Of a stretch of 64,000 bases of DNA, positions 9,762 through 17,788 are shown piece after piece. The number at the start of each line of letters is the position of its first letter. Positions within the stretch are counted from its first letter, which is position 1. The stretch comes from UBA940 sp045613745 (GTDB taxonomy: Bacteria; Bacteroidota; Bacteroidia; Bacteroidales; Rikenellaceae). Where the stretch lies: positions 138,742 through 202,741 of the forward strand of contig JAZLBP010000007.1 of NCBI GenBank assembly GCA_045613745.1, read 5' to 3'. The position numbers and the translations under genes are program-made. The notes under the pieces are model-generated. The model made no database searches, was not told the origin of the DNA, and worked only from the letters and a program-made list of their open reading frames with translations.

Positions 9762-10730
9762 ATGAATCTAAACGTAACGTATATGGGGCTTGAACTTTCA
9801 AGCCCCATTGTTGTAAGCAGTTCACCCTTCACCTCGTCGCTCGGGGGCATAATTGCCGCGGCGCAAGCGGGCGCAGGTGCGGTGGTACTGAAAACCGTAT
9901 TCGAGGAGCAGGCCTCGCTCGATGCCGAGAGCCTTGCCCAGGAGTCGCCCCACACCGAGGCCTCCGACTACCTGAGCCACTACATTGCCGACGACCTGCG
10001 CGCCCACACGCTGCAACTTGTCGAGCGCGTCAAACGACGCGTGGATATTCCCATCATAGCCAGCCTCAACGTAACATCTGCCACCAAGTCCGCGCCCTTC
10101 ATCTCGTCACTCGTAGGCGCAGGAATTGACGCCCTCGAACTAAATCTTTCGATGGCACCACAGGCAGACGACCAGACCTCGGAGCGCATCGAGCGGCGCC
10201 ACCTCGACACCGTCGCGCGCGTGGCCGAGCTAACATCCAAGCCTTTGAGTGTCAAGCTCCCCGCCGAGTTCACGTCGATAGTCGGGATGTGTCGCCGTCT
10301 GTACGACCGAGGGGCAGCGGGTGTGGTGCTCTACAACCATCCCCATCAGCCCGACATCGACATCGAGCGCATAACCTACACGCCCTCCGAGGGGTGGAGC
10401 ACAGGACACGAACTGCGCAGTGTGCTGTATGGTGTGGCCTTCGCCTCGGGGAGTGTTCCACAGATGGATTTCGCGCTGTCGGGAGGTGTGCATAGCGGTG
10501 CCGATGCGGTCAAGGCTGTGCTGGCGGGTGCGAGTGCGGTGTACGTCTGCTCGACTATCCACCACAATGGGTTCGGCGTCATCGGCAGCATAAACAACTT
10601 CCTCGGTGAGTGGTGCTATCGCCACAACTTCGAGCGCCTTGCCCTCGCCCGCGGGCTGCTTTCAACCTCCTCCACAACGCCCGAAAACACCGCCCTACTC
10701 TACCGCAACCAATATCTCCGACACGCATAA
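9762..10730 (+). CDS. Dihydroorotate dehydrogenase-like flavoprotein
   Basis: A 322-aa TIM-barrel protein resembling class 1 dihydroorotate dehydrogenases and the C-terminal domain of dihydropyrimidine dehydrogenase. Visible features are the N-terminal 'MGLELSSPIVVSSSPFTS', KTVFEEQ in the first FMN loop, 'DALELNLSMAP', KLPAEFTS and the late glycine loop ALSGGVHSGADAVKAVLAGA that binds FMN phosphate. The class 1 catalytic Cys is not evident, so a true PyrD role is uncertain. The ATG at 9762 is chosen because an earlier in-frame start lies inside the YggS gene in another frame. Confidence 0.85.
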   Translation: MNLNVTYMGLELSSPIVVSSSPFTSSLGGIIAAAQAGAGAVVLKTVFEEQASLDAESLAQESPHTEASDYLSHYIADDLRAHTLQLVERVKRRVDIPIIASLNVTSATKSAPFISSLVGAGIDALELNLSMAPQADDQTSERIERRHLDTVARVAELTSKPLSVKLPAEFTSIVGMCRRLYDRGAAGVVLYNHPHQPDIDIERITYTPSEGWSTGHELRSVLYGVAFASGSVPQMDFALSGGVHSGADAVKAVLAGASAVYVCSTIHHNGFGVIGSINNFLGEWCYRHNFERLALARGLLSTSSTTPENTALLYRNQYLRHA

Positions 10731-10769
10731 AAAAGGTGTGCTGTTCAACTCGAACAGCACACCTTTTTT
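10731..10769 (+). terminator. Bidirectional intrinsic terminator
   Basis: A 16-bp perfect stem with loop AACTC is flanked by A-run and T-run. It begins right after the stop at 10730 and also serves the convergent nucleoside kinase gene. Confidence 0.92.
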
Positions 10770-10784
10770 CATCCTTGAATGTGT

Positions 10785-12461
10785 CTAATATTTAAACGAA
10801 CTTCCGCCCACAAACTCTCGTAGGATAGAGTTCAGCGGCACTTCCGTCGGCTCGGCGCTTACAAAGTTATCGAGGAAGGCGAGCAGTCGTTGGGCCTCGG
10901 CATATTCGGGTACGGTGTCGGGCACGGTGTGCAACATCGGCTCGACGTAGCGTTTGAGAATCGGAATCTCGTAGAACAACACCGAGTTGAACATCACGTC
11001 GGCATACTCCTGATAGGGGAAGATATATTTATCCTCGCCACGGCGCACACTCTGCCAACGGCGCAGGGTGTCGGTAGCGTCGTTACCTCGCGTGTAGCAG
11101 TCGCGCACGATACGGCGAATAAGTCGGTTGTCGGTGGTGGGGATGCGCGACAGGTTGTCCATCGACACCGAGGTGAGTGCCGAGGCATAAATCTTGAACT
11201 TCTTGTCGGCAGGGATGCGGCTTGTCAGTTCGGGGTTCAGCGCGTGGATACCCTCGATGACCAGCACCGAGCGGTCGTCAAGTCGCAACGGCTCGGGATG
11301 CCACTGACGCTTGCCCGTAATGAAGTCGTAGCGCGGAATATCGACACTCTCGCCCGCATACAGGCGCTCCAAGTGTTCGTTGAAGGTTACGCGGTCGATG
11401 GCGTCGAAGGCCTCGAAATCGTACTCGCCATTCTCGTCGAGGGGAGTCTTCTCGCGATCAACAAAGTAGTCGTCCAGCGACAGCAGCACGGGGTTCAGCC
11501 CCAACACGCGCAGTTGTATGCCAAGGCGTTTGGACGAGGTGGTTTTGCCGCTCGACGAAGGGCCTGCAATGAGCACAAGTTTTGCTCCGTGGCGCTTGTG
11601 TGCCTCGGCAATCATATCGGCCATACGGGCCATCTTCTTCTCGTGGAAAGCCTCGCCAAGTTTGATAAGTTCGCCCAGCTCGCCCCTCAAAATACGGCTA
11701 TTCAGCGAACCCACATTGGGCACTCCCATAATGCTACACCACTCGGTGTACTCCGAGAAGACGTCGAACATCTTCTCCTGCGGCACCATCACCTCCAACT
11801 CATCGGGGTCGGTGCGTCGCGGCACTGCCACATAGAGTCCCGTAGCATAGTAGGGACGCAGGTCGTAGAGCTCGATGTAGCCCGTCGAGGGAGCCATCGC
11901 ATCGTAGAAATAACCCACAGTGTCGCCCAAGTGATAGATTGTTTCGTAGAGTCGCGGACGGCTCTGCATAAGGGCGAGTTTATCGTGGTAGCCAAGCTCC
12001 GTAAACAGCACTTCGGCCTCGGTGCGGGTTATGCGCTCCTTGATGATGGGCATATCCTCGGCGATGATTTGGTCGGCGCGGCGCTTGATGGCAATCACAT
12101 CGTCGGGGAACACATCCTTGCGGCCGATAATTTCGCAATAGAAACCCTTCGACACCGAGTGTTTGACACTGAGCCTGCAACCCGGGAAGAGGTCGGTCAC
12201 CGCCTTGTGCAACACCATAAACAGCGTGCGTTGATAGACACGACTACCCTCGAAGTGTGTGATGTCGATAAACTGCACCTGATGTGGTTTGAAGATGCGA
12301 TAGGTCAGCGCCTTGACCTCGTTGTCAACATAGGCTGCAATGGGACGTCGCGCTGTCTGCGGATTGATTTGTTGAGCTATTTCGAGCAGTGAGCTACCGA
12401 GCATCACCTCGTGCGCCGCATTGTCGTTCACGCACTGAATTTTCACTAATTCTTCTTTCAT
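10785..12461 (-). CDS. TGS-domain nucleoside (uridine-like) kinase
   Basis: A 558-aa cytosolic fusion. Residues 1-65 look like a TGS domain, and residues about 70-230 resemble the second additional domain of threonyl-tRNA synthetase (note 'KHSVSKGFYCEI'). From about residue 290 there is a phosphoribulokinase/uridine-kinase P-loop domain with Walker A GPSSSGKTT at 300-308 and DDYFVDR in the substrate loop. The family is widespread in Bacteroidetes and Firmicutes; kinase activity on a nucleoside is inferred. TATCTTTA at 12494-12501 (minus) is a near-consensus -7 box. Confidence 0.88.
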   Translation of the reverse strand: MKEELVKIQCVNDNAAHEVMLGSSLLEIAQQINPQTARRPIAAYVDNEVKALTYRIFKPHQVQFIDITHFEGSRVYQRTLFMVLHKAVTDLFPGCRLSVKHSVSKGFYCEIIGRKDVFPDDVIAIKRRADQIIAEDMPIIKERITRTEAEVLFTELGYHDKLALMQSRPRLYETIYHLGDTVGYFYDAMAPSTGYIELYDLRPYYATGLYVAVPRRTDPDELEVMVPQEKMFDVFSEYTEWCSIMGVPNVGSLNSRILRGELGELIKLGEAFHEKKMARMADMIAEAHKRHGAKLVLIAGPSSSGKTTSSKRLGIQLRVLGLNPVLLSLDDYFVDREKTPLDENGEYDFEAFDAIDRVTFNEHLERLYAGESVDIPRYDFITGKRQWHPEPLRLDDRSVLVIEGIHALNPELTSRIPADKKFKIYASALTSVSMDNLSRIPTTDNRLIRRIVRDCYTRGNDATDTLRRWQSVRRGEDKYIFPYQEYADVMFNSVLFYEIPILKRYVEPMLHTVPDTVPEYAEAQRLLAFLDNFVSAEPTEVPLNSILREFVGGSSFKY

Positions 12462-12535
12462 ACGGCAGTTGTTTTAGGCGGTTTTAGGTTTGGTAAAGAT
12501 ACATTTTTCTGCCGAGAAAAGCAAACGCCACCGCC

Positions 12536-12572
12536 AAAAAAAAGAGAGAGCTACACATAACGTAGCCCCCTC
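12536..12572 (-). terminator. Intrinsic terminator downstream of manC
   Basis: On the minus strand an 11-bp stem (two G-T pairs) with a 7-nt loop is followed by a run of eight T. It lies after the palindromic element that trails manC. Confidence 0.8.
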
Positions 12573-12586
12573 ATATAAAAGGAATT

Positions 12587-12695
12587 GTATAACAAGAGCA
12601 TATTCAAGGCTTGCGAAACGCGAGAAACCGCAGCATACTCGGATGTATGTGAGGATTTCGAGCGTGAGCGCAACGAAGAAGATGCCTTGTTAGAC
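12587..12695. repeat. Structured palindromic 3'-UTR element, copy 1
   Basis: A 109-bp element of near-dyad symmetry starts 5 nt beyond the manC stop codon. Outer arms are GTATAACAAG and CTTGTTAGAC. The conserved core strings are TTGCGAAACGCGAGAAA and TTTCGAGCGTGAGCG. The central hairpin is CATAC-tcggat-GTATG. The same core recurs behind rny (19930-20026) and a shortened form behind groEL (17749-17777). Confidence 0.85.
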
Positions 12696-12700
12696 GATTT

Positions 12701-13771
12701 CTACAAATACTTGTCGCCGCCCTCGAATTGCAGGCGATTGGTCACTTGCTTGATGTCCTGTTCGCGGCTCTTGGGATAGACCAGCAGAACGTCGTCGGTA
12801 TCAACAACGATATAGTCATCTAGGCCATCGACAACCACAAGTTTGTCGGCCGAGTGGCGAACGATACAGTTGGTGGTGTTGCTCAACAGCGAGCCTGCGT
12901 CGGCGACATTTCCCGCCTCATCTTTGGCCGAGTTTTGGTAGAGCGAAGCCCACGTACCGAGGTCGCTCCAACCGAAGTCACAACAGCGCACATACACCTG
13001 CGAGGAGCGCTCCAACACACCATAGTCGATGGATATGGATTTACATTGGGGATAGATGCGGCTGATGGCGTCGTTCTCGGCAGGTGTTGCAAACTGTTCG
13101 CGCTCGGCGTTGAACAGGTTGTATTGCTCGGGCAGATAGTTTTTCAGCTCGCGCAGGATGGTCGCATTTTGCCACACGAAGATGCCCGCATTCCACACAA
13201 ACTCGCCACTTGCCACAAAGCTCTCGGCAAGTTGGAGGTTGGGTTTCTCGGTGAAGGTCTTGACGGGCGAAATACCACCGCGGTCGCCCACCTGAATATA
13301 GCCATAACCCGTGTCGGGACGCGAAGGCACAATTCCGAGGGTCATCAGCGAGTCGTGGGTGCGCACAAAATCGACGCACTCGGCGATATTGGAACGGAAC
13401 TCCTGCTCATCAAGAATCAAGTGGTCGGCAGGACTGACAACCATTGTGGCATTGGGGTTGAGTGCCGCCAGACGGAACGCCGCGTAGGCGATGCAGGGCG
13501 CGGTATTGCGTCCCACGGGCTCACACAGAATCTGCTCGCGCGAGAGTTCGGGCAGGTGCTCGGCCACAAGGTCGGCATAGGCGCCATTGGTCACAACCAG
13601 AAAGTTTTCGGAGGGAATCATCCCTGCAAAGCGCTCGTAGGTGTGTCGGATGAACGACTTGCCCGTACCCAGAATATCGAGAAATTGTTTGGGCGTATGC
13701 TTGCGGCTGACAGGCCAAAAACGGCTGCCCACACCGCCTGCCATAATGACACAATAGAGGTTTTTGTCCAT
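12701..13771 (-). CDS. manC: Mannose-1-phosphate guanylyltransferase
   Basis: A 356-aa nucleotidyltransferase making GDP-mannose for surface glycans. The signature GGVGSRFWPVSRKHTPKQF is at residues 12-30, and a later GPAD-like loop reads VVSPADHLI. 'FTEKPN' and 'WNAGIFVW' are typical of the family. It lacks the C-terminal isomerase domain of bifunctional AlgA/ManC, as is usual in Bacteroidetes. The ATG at 13771 is preferred over an in-frame ATG at 13843 because the latter lies upstream of the -7 box. Confidence 0.93.
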   Translation of the reverse strand: MDKNLYCVIMAGGVGSRFWPVSRKHTPKQFLDILGTGKSFIRHTYERFAGMIPSENFLVVTNGAYADLVAEHLPELSREQILCEPVGRNTAPCIAYAAFRLAALNPNATMVVSPADHLILDEQEFRSNIAECVDFVRTHDSLMTLGIVPSRPDTGYGYIQVGDRGGISPVKTFTEKPNLQLAESFVASGEFVWNAGIFVWQNATILRELKNYLPEQYNLFNAEREQFATPAENDAISRIYPQCKSISIDYGVLERSSQVYVRCCDFGWSDLGTWASLYQNSAKDEAGNVADAGSLLSNTTNCIVRHSADKLVVVDGLDDYIVVDTDDVLLVYPKSREQDIKQVTNRLQFEGGDKYL

Positions 13772-13802
13772 ATTTCGGAGTGCGTAAAGTGGTTTATCTT
13801 TA

Positions 13803-13810
13803 CAAAGATA
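13803..13810 (-). promoter_or_regulatory. -7 box for manC
   Basis: Minus-strand TATCTTTG lies 31 nt before the chosen manC start. Confidence 0.6.
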
Positions 13811-13832
13811 ACTATTTTTTCGGGAAAAAGAG

Positions 13833-13840
13833 TACCTTTG
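13833..13840 (+). promoter_or_regulatory. -7 box for pssA
   Basis: TACCTTTG lies 23 nt before the pssA ATG, divergent from the manC promoter 22 nt away. Confidence 0.6.
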
Positions 13841-13863
13841 CACCGAAATTATTGCTTTTCACT

Positions 13864-14568
13864 ATGAAAATACGTCTTATCACAATCCCCAATTTGCTCA
13901 CACTGGCAAATATGATGTGCGGAATTCTGGCCATCATCAGCACTCTGGTTCTCGACAATATGGAGGCCGCTTTTGTGCTTTTGATTATCGCGGCGCTGTT
14001 CGACTTTTTTGACGGAATGGCGGCTCGCGCGCTCAACCAACCCTCGCCCCTCGGAACTCAACTCGACTCGCTGAGCGATGTGGTCAGCTTTGGCGTGGCT
14101 CCCGCAATTATGATGATAGGAATGTGGCAACTCTCGCCCTCGCTGTGGGGAGTGCCCGACGCGCTGGGTTATGTCCTGCTGGCGGTGGCGGCTTTCTCGT
14201 CGTTGAGGCTGGCGAAATTCAATATCGACGACTCGCAAACCACCGAGTTTGAGGGACTTGCAACCCCCGCTAACGCGCTTATGCTGGGCGCAATGGCTGT
14301 GATGGTCGAGCGCGGCGAGTGGACTCTGTGTCGCGAGGCTCTGCTGATTTTGGCGGCCGTAAGCTGTCTGCTGTTGGTGTGCCAAATCCGAATGTTCTCG
14401 TTCAAGTTCAAGGGATTCGCGTGGAAGGGTAACGAGATTCGCTTCATCTTTATCGCCGCGGCGGCAGCGCTCGTGGGAGTGTTTGGCATTGGCGGTGTGG
14501 CGTGGACAATCGTGCTTTACATCGCCCTTTCGAGCGTGCTTCACGTAGTGAAGATGCTCAAAAAATAG
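13864..14568 (+). CDS. pssA: CDP-diacylglycerol-serine O-phosphatidyltransferase
   Basis: A 234-aa integral membrane enzyme that makes phosphatidylserine, the precursor of phosphatidylethanolamine. The complete CDP-alcohol phosphotransferase motif DG(x)2AR(x)8G(x)3D(x)3D is seen with D50, G51, R55, G64, D68 and D72. It has about seven hydrophobic segments. The start at 13864 follows the -7 box and opens with KIRLITIPNLLTLANM, typical of the family. The porin gene follows after 47 nt with its own promoter. Confidence 0.93.
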   Translation: MKIRLITIPNLLTLANMMCGILAIISTLVLDNMEAAFVLLIIAALFDFFDGMAARALNQPSPLGTQLDSLSDVVSFGVAPAIMMIGMWQLSPSLWGVPDALGYVLLAVAAFSSLRLAKFNIDDSQTTEFEGLATPANALMLGAMAVMVERGEWTLCREALLILAAVSCLLLVCQIRMFSFKFKGFAWKGNEIRFIFIAAAAALVGVFGIGGVAWTIVLYIALSSVLHVVKMLKK

Positions 14569-14587
14569 GAATCCAAGTAATTTTTAC

Positions 14588-14595
14588 TATCTTTG
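14588..14595 (+). promoter_or_regulatory. -7 box for the porin gene
   Basis: TATCTTTG lies 20 nt before the ATG at 14616 and 35 nt before an alternative ATG at 14631. The short leader makes the later start worth considering. Confidence 0.55.
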
Positions 14596-14615
14596 CGCGT
14601 TCTATACCAAGACGA

Positions 14616-16715
14616 ATGACAAAAACAACGATGATGAAATATGTGCTGATGGCTGTCGTGGCGGTGCTGTGTGCCTTGCCCGGCGTGTCGTATGCACAAA
14701 AGCCGTCGTCGCAAAAAACGTCATCCAACGAATTCTTTGGCGCAGGCAGCGAAGCCGCTGCGGATGAGCAACAAGCCGACTCGACCAAAAAGAAAAAAGA
14801 GAGAGTCAAACGTCCGCTTGAATCCTATCACTTCGACGACTCGACACGTTCGACACGAATCATCGTGTGGAACATCGACCGATATACCAACCACATCCGC
14901 AACGTCGGCATCGACACAATGCAGACAGGATTCCAAATCCAATACCCCAACCTGCGCGACGAGGTGGGTGGTGCGTGGTTGGGCAACATCGGCTCGGCAA
15001 CCTATCCGTTGAGCTACTTCCGTCGCACAACATCGTCGAAACACGCTTTCTCCAATGTGTACGAAGTGTATAACCTCGACATCGACGACGTGCGTTTCTT
15101 CAACGTCAAAAAGCCCCACACCCGATTGGAGTACATTATGGCGGGTCAGACCTCGAAACTCGAAGAGGACTTTGCCGTAACCCACGCCCAAAACATCACA
15201 CCCGAGTGGGGATTCAACGTCGATTACCGCACCCGAGGTACACGAGGTGTGTATATGTGGCAGAATACGCGCGATAAGCACCTGAGCCTTGTCACCAACT
15301 ATACGGGAAAGAAGTACTCGATGCACGCGGGATTTGTCAACAACAGCTATGTCATCCGCGAGAACGGCGGTCTGGTTGACGACCGTATGGTCAAGGACTC
15401 GCTGCACAACTACGAGATCTCGACAACCATCCCGATGAAGCTCAGCGACGCCCGCAACCGCATCAAAAACAACTCATTCTTCCTGACACAGACCTATGGT
15501 ATTCCGTTCAAGCGTGTGACGCAGAACGACTTTACCATTGGCGATATGCCTGTGTTGTTTGTGGGTCACGAGTTTGAGTACAACCGTTGGAGCCGCAAGT
15601 ACACCGACACCTACTCGGGTTGCGAGTACAATAACGTGCTCGACAGCCTACCCAACAAGAAATACAACTTCTACGAAAACTGGTTTATCAACTCCACCGA
15701 ATCGCGCGACTCGACCTTCGAGAGTTCGCTCGAAAACCGCGTGTTCATCCAGTTCCAGCCGTGGGACCGCAACGGCGTAATCGGTGTGATTGACGCAGGT
15801 GTGGGTGTGGATGTCGAGAAGTTCTATCAGTTCAACCTCGACCAATACATCACAGCCAATCGCTCGGCCGAAACCAAGACCTCGTACTACGCCTACGGAG
15901 GTGCAAGCGGTAACGTGCGCAAGTACTTCGACTGGAAGGCCGACGCACGAATTCACCCCTTCGGTTATCGTGCGGGCGAGGTGTCGATTGGCGGCCAAGC
16001 CAAAGCAAGTCTGTATGCCAAGGGTAAACCTATCTCGGTGGGCGGCTACTTCCGCTACGAGCACCGCAAGCCCGACTATTGGAAACAACAATACTACTCT
16101 AACCACTTTATGTGGAACAACTCGTTCGGTTTTACCGACGAGACCCGTTTTGGTGTGACATTCGACCTTCCCATCGCAGGTTTCAACGCAGGTTTCGACC
16201 AGAGCGTTGTGACGGGTCATATCTACTACGGCACCGACTTCAAACCCCATCAGCACGCCGACGCTGTGAGTGTTTCAAGCCTCTACCTGCGCGAGGATCT
16301 TGCCATCAAGGACTTCCACCTCAACCACCGAGTACAGGTACAGTGGAGTACCGCACAGGAGATTATCCCCGTACCCTTGGTTGCGGCCTATCTGTCGTAC
16401 TTCTACGAGTTCAACGTGGTTAAGAACGTGCTCCGTATGCAGGTGGGTATCGACGGCCGCTACAACACCAAGTATTACGCTATGGGCTACAACCCTGCGA
16501 CCGGCCAGTTCTACAACCAACGCGACACCGAGGTCGGCAACTATGTCTATTTGGACGCATTCATTTCGGCCAAATGGAAACGAATGAGAATCCTACTAAA
16601 ACTACAACACTTTAACCAAAACCTGTGGGGACGACGCGAATACTTCACCGTCGCGCACTACCCGCTTAACCCGCGTATTTTCAAAATCGGAGTATCGTGG
16701 ATGTTCTACGATTAA
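14616..16715 (+). CDS. Putative outer-membrane porin
   Basis: A 699-aa exported protein of the Bacteroidetes 'putative porin' family. The signal peptide MMKYVLMAVVAVLCALPG..SYA is followed by a polar linker rich in Lys/Glu, then a long run of alternating beta-strand segments ending in Tyr/Phe. The C-terminus 'KIGVSWMFYD' is the aromatic-ended last strand expected of a beta-barrel. The substrate is unknown. The start could instead be the ATG at 14631, five codons later. The lytic transglycosylase gene follows after 13 nt, suggesting co-expression. Confidence 0.85.
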   Translation: MTKTTMMKYVLMAVVAVLCALPGVSYAQKPSSQKTSSNEFFGAGSEAAADEQQADSTKKKKERVKRPLESYHFDDSTRSTRIIVWNIDRYTNHIRNVGIDTMQTGFQIQYPNLRDEVGGAWLGNIGSATYPLSYFRRTTSSKHAFSNVYEVYNLDIDDVRFFNVKKPHTRLEYIMAGQTSKLEEDFAVTHAQNITPEWGFNVDYRTRGTRGVYMWQNTRDKHLSLVTNYTGKKYSMHAGFVNNSYVIRENGGLVDDRMVKDSLHNYEISTTIPMKLSDARNRIKNNSFFLTQTYGIPFKRVTQNDFTIGDMPVLFVGHEFEYNRWSRKYTDTYSGCEYNNVLDSLPNKKYNFYENWFINSTESRDSTFESSLENRVFIQFQPWDRNGVIGVIDAGVGVDVEKFYQFNLDQYITANRSAETKTSYYAYGGASGNVRKYFDWKADARIHPFGYRAGEVSIGGQAKASLYAKGKPISVGGYFRYEHRKPDYWKQQYYSNHFMWNNSFGFTDETRFGVTFDLPIAGFNAGFDQSVVTGHIYYGTDFKPHQHADAVSVSSLYLREDLAIKDFHLNHRVQVQWSTAQEIIPVPLVAAYLSYFYEFNVVKNVLRMQVGIDGRYNTKYYAMGYNPATGQFYNQRDTEVGNYVYLDAFISAKWKRMRILLKLQHFNQNLWGRREYFTVAHYPLNPRIFKIGVSWMFYD

Positions 16716-16728
16716 TGTGTTTACGTAA

Positions 16729-17433
16729 ATGATTAAACTGAGCAGTAAGACAAAATTTATTCTGGCGCTTCTGGCGCTCGTGGCCGTTATTACCACACTC
16801 AACGTGCCCTTTGACCGCGAGCCCGAACCACAGACTACACGCGACAACCTCGCACCCATCGAGGAGACTACACCCGAACGCGAAGAGGTAATCTCGCCCT
16901 ACGACAGTATCATCCGCCGTGTTGCTCTGCGCTACGGCTACGACTGGCGCTTCATTTCGGCTGTAGCCTACACCGAGTCCAAATTCAACCAATCGGCAGC
17001 CTCGGGCGCAGGTGCAGTGGGACTTATGCAAATCACCCCCATTGTGGCCGAACGCTACGGCGCACCCCTCGATTCGCTGGGCAACCCCGCACTCAACATT
17101 GAACTGGGCGTCAAGCTGTTGGCTCACTATGGCGACTGCTTCACCTTCCCCGCAGACATCGACCCCAAGGATCGCATCAGCATTGTGCTTGCGAGCTACA
17201 ACTGCGGTATCGGCCACCTGTTTGACGTTCGCCGCCTTGCACAAAACAACGGCGAGGACCACAACTCGTGGGAGGTGTTGCAGAAGTATCTCCGTATGAA
17301 AAACGACCCCGAGGTGTACGGCGACTCGACTCTGGTACGTTGCGGCCGCTTCGAGGATCACGTTCAAACCATCGGCTTCGTACGCAAGGTTTTGAGCCGC
17401 TACGACTACTATTGCGGCCTGACCGAAATCTAA
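16729..17433 (+). CDS. Membrane-anchored SLT-type lytic transglycosylase
   Basis: A 234-aa cell-wall enzyme. Residues 9-25 form a signal anchor, followed by a Glu/Pro-rich linker to about 55. The remainder is an SLT lysozyme-like domain with catalytic Glu83 in YTESKFN, the second motif GAVGLMQITP (95-104) and the third motif ASYNCGIGH. It cleaves peptidoglycan glycan strands non-hydrolytically. It resembles the MltF catalytic domain without the solute-binding half. Confidence 0.92.
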   Translation: MIKLSSKTKFILALLALVAVITTLNVPFDREPEPQTTRDNLAPIEETTPEREEVISPYDSIIRRVALRYGYDWRFISAVAYTESKFNQSAASGAGAVGLMQITPIVAERYGAPLDSLGNPALNIELGVKLLAHYGDCFTFPADIDPKDRISIVLASYNCGIGHLFDVRRLAQNNGEDHNSWEVLQKYLRMKNDPEVYGDSTLVRCGRFEDHVQTIGFVRKVLSRYDYYCGLTEI

Positions 17434-17673
17434 CCCTGCCGCAACCCCAAGAGGGCACAGAAGGCGCAGGAAACGGCACAGAGGGCAAGAGGCCACGCAT
17501 AGAGAACAAGAGGTTACGCACAGAGGGAAAGAGGGCGGCACAAAGTACGCAAGTTCACGAGCACGCAACACCCAAAGAGCGCCATCTAAAAGGCAAACTC
17601 AACCCAAAGGCGCCCCCCTCTTCAAAGGTATCCCCCCCCCAAAAAAAAGAATACATATCACATCAAGCTATAC
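17434..17673. other. Gene-free, purine-rich decaying stretch
   Basis: No convincing gene is seen. Imperfect repeats around CACAGAGGG(C/A)AAGAGG occur near 17480 and 17520. The stretch ends in a run of nine C followed by eight A (17632-17648), a tract likely to vary in length. Open frames here have no recognisable protein features. Confidence 0.6.
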
Positions 17674-17709
17674 AAAAAGGGCCGTCCCAAAGTGGGACAG
17701 CCCTTTTTT
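17674..17709 (+). terminator. Bidirectional intrinsic terminator
   Basis: The hairpin AAGGGC-(c)-GTCCCA with TGGGAC-(a)-GCCCTT is flanked by a run of five A and a run of six T. It separates the transglycosylase gene and groEL, which converge. Confidence 0.88.
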
Positions 17710-17748
17710 CTTTCCTATTTGGAAAAGTTAGATTCAATCTTCAAACCA

Positions 17749-17777
17749 CAGCATACTCAACGTATGCCTTGTTAGAC
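17749..17777. repeat. Palindromic 3'-UTR element, shortened copy 3
   Basis: It carries the central hairpin CATAC-tcaac-GTATG joined directly to the right arm CCTTGTTAGAC of copy 1. The conserved GCGAAACGCGAG/CGAGCGTGAGCG flanks are missing. It lies 11 nt beyond the groEL stop, the same position relative to its gene as the other two copies. Confidence 0.65.
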
Positions 17778-17788
17778 AGCTTTTGGTA

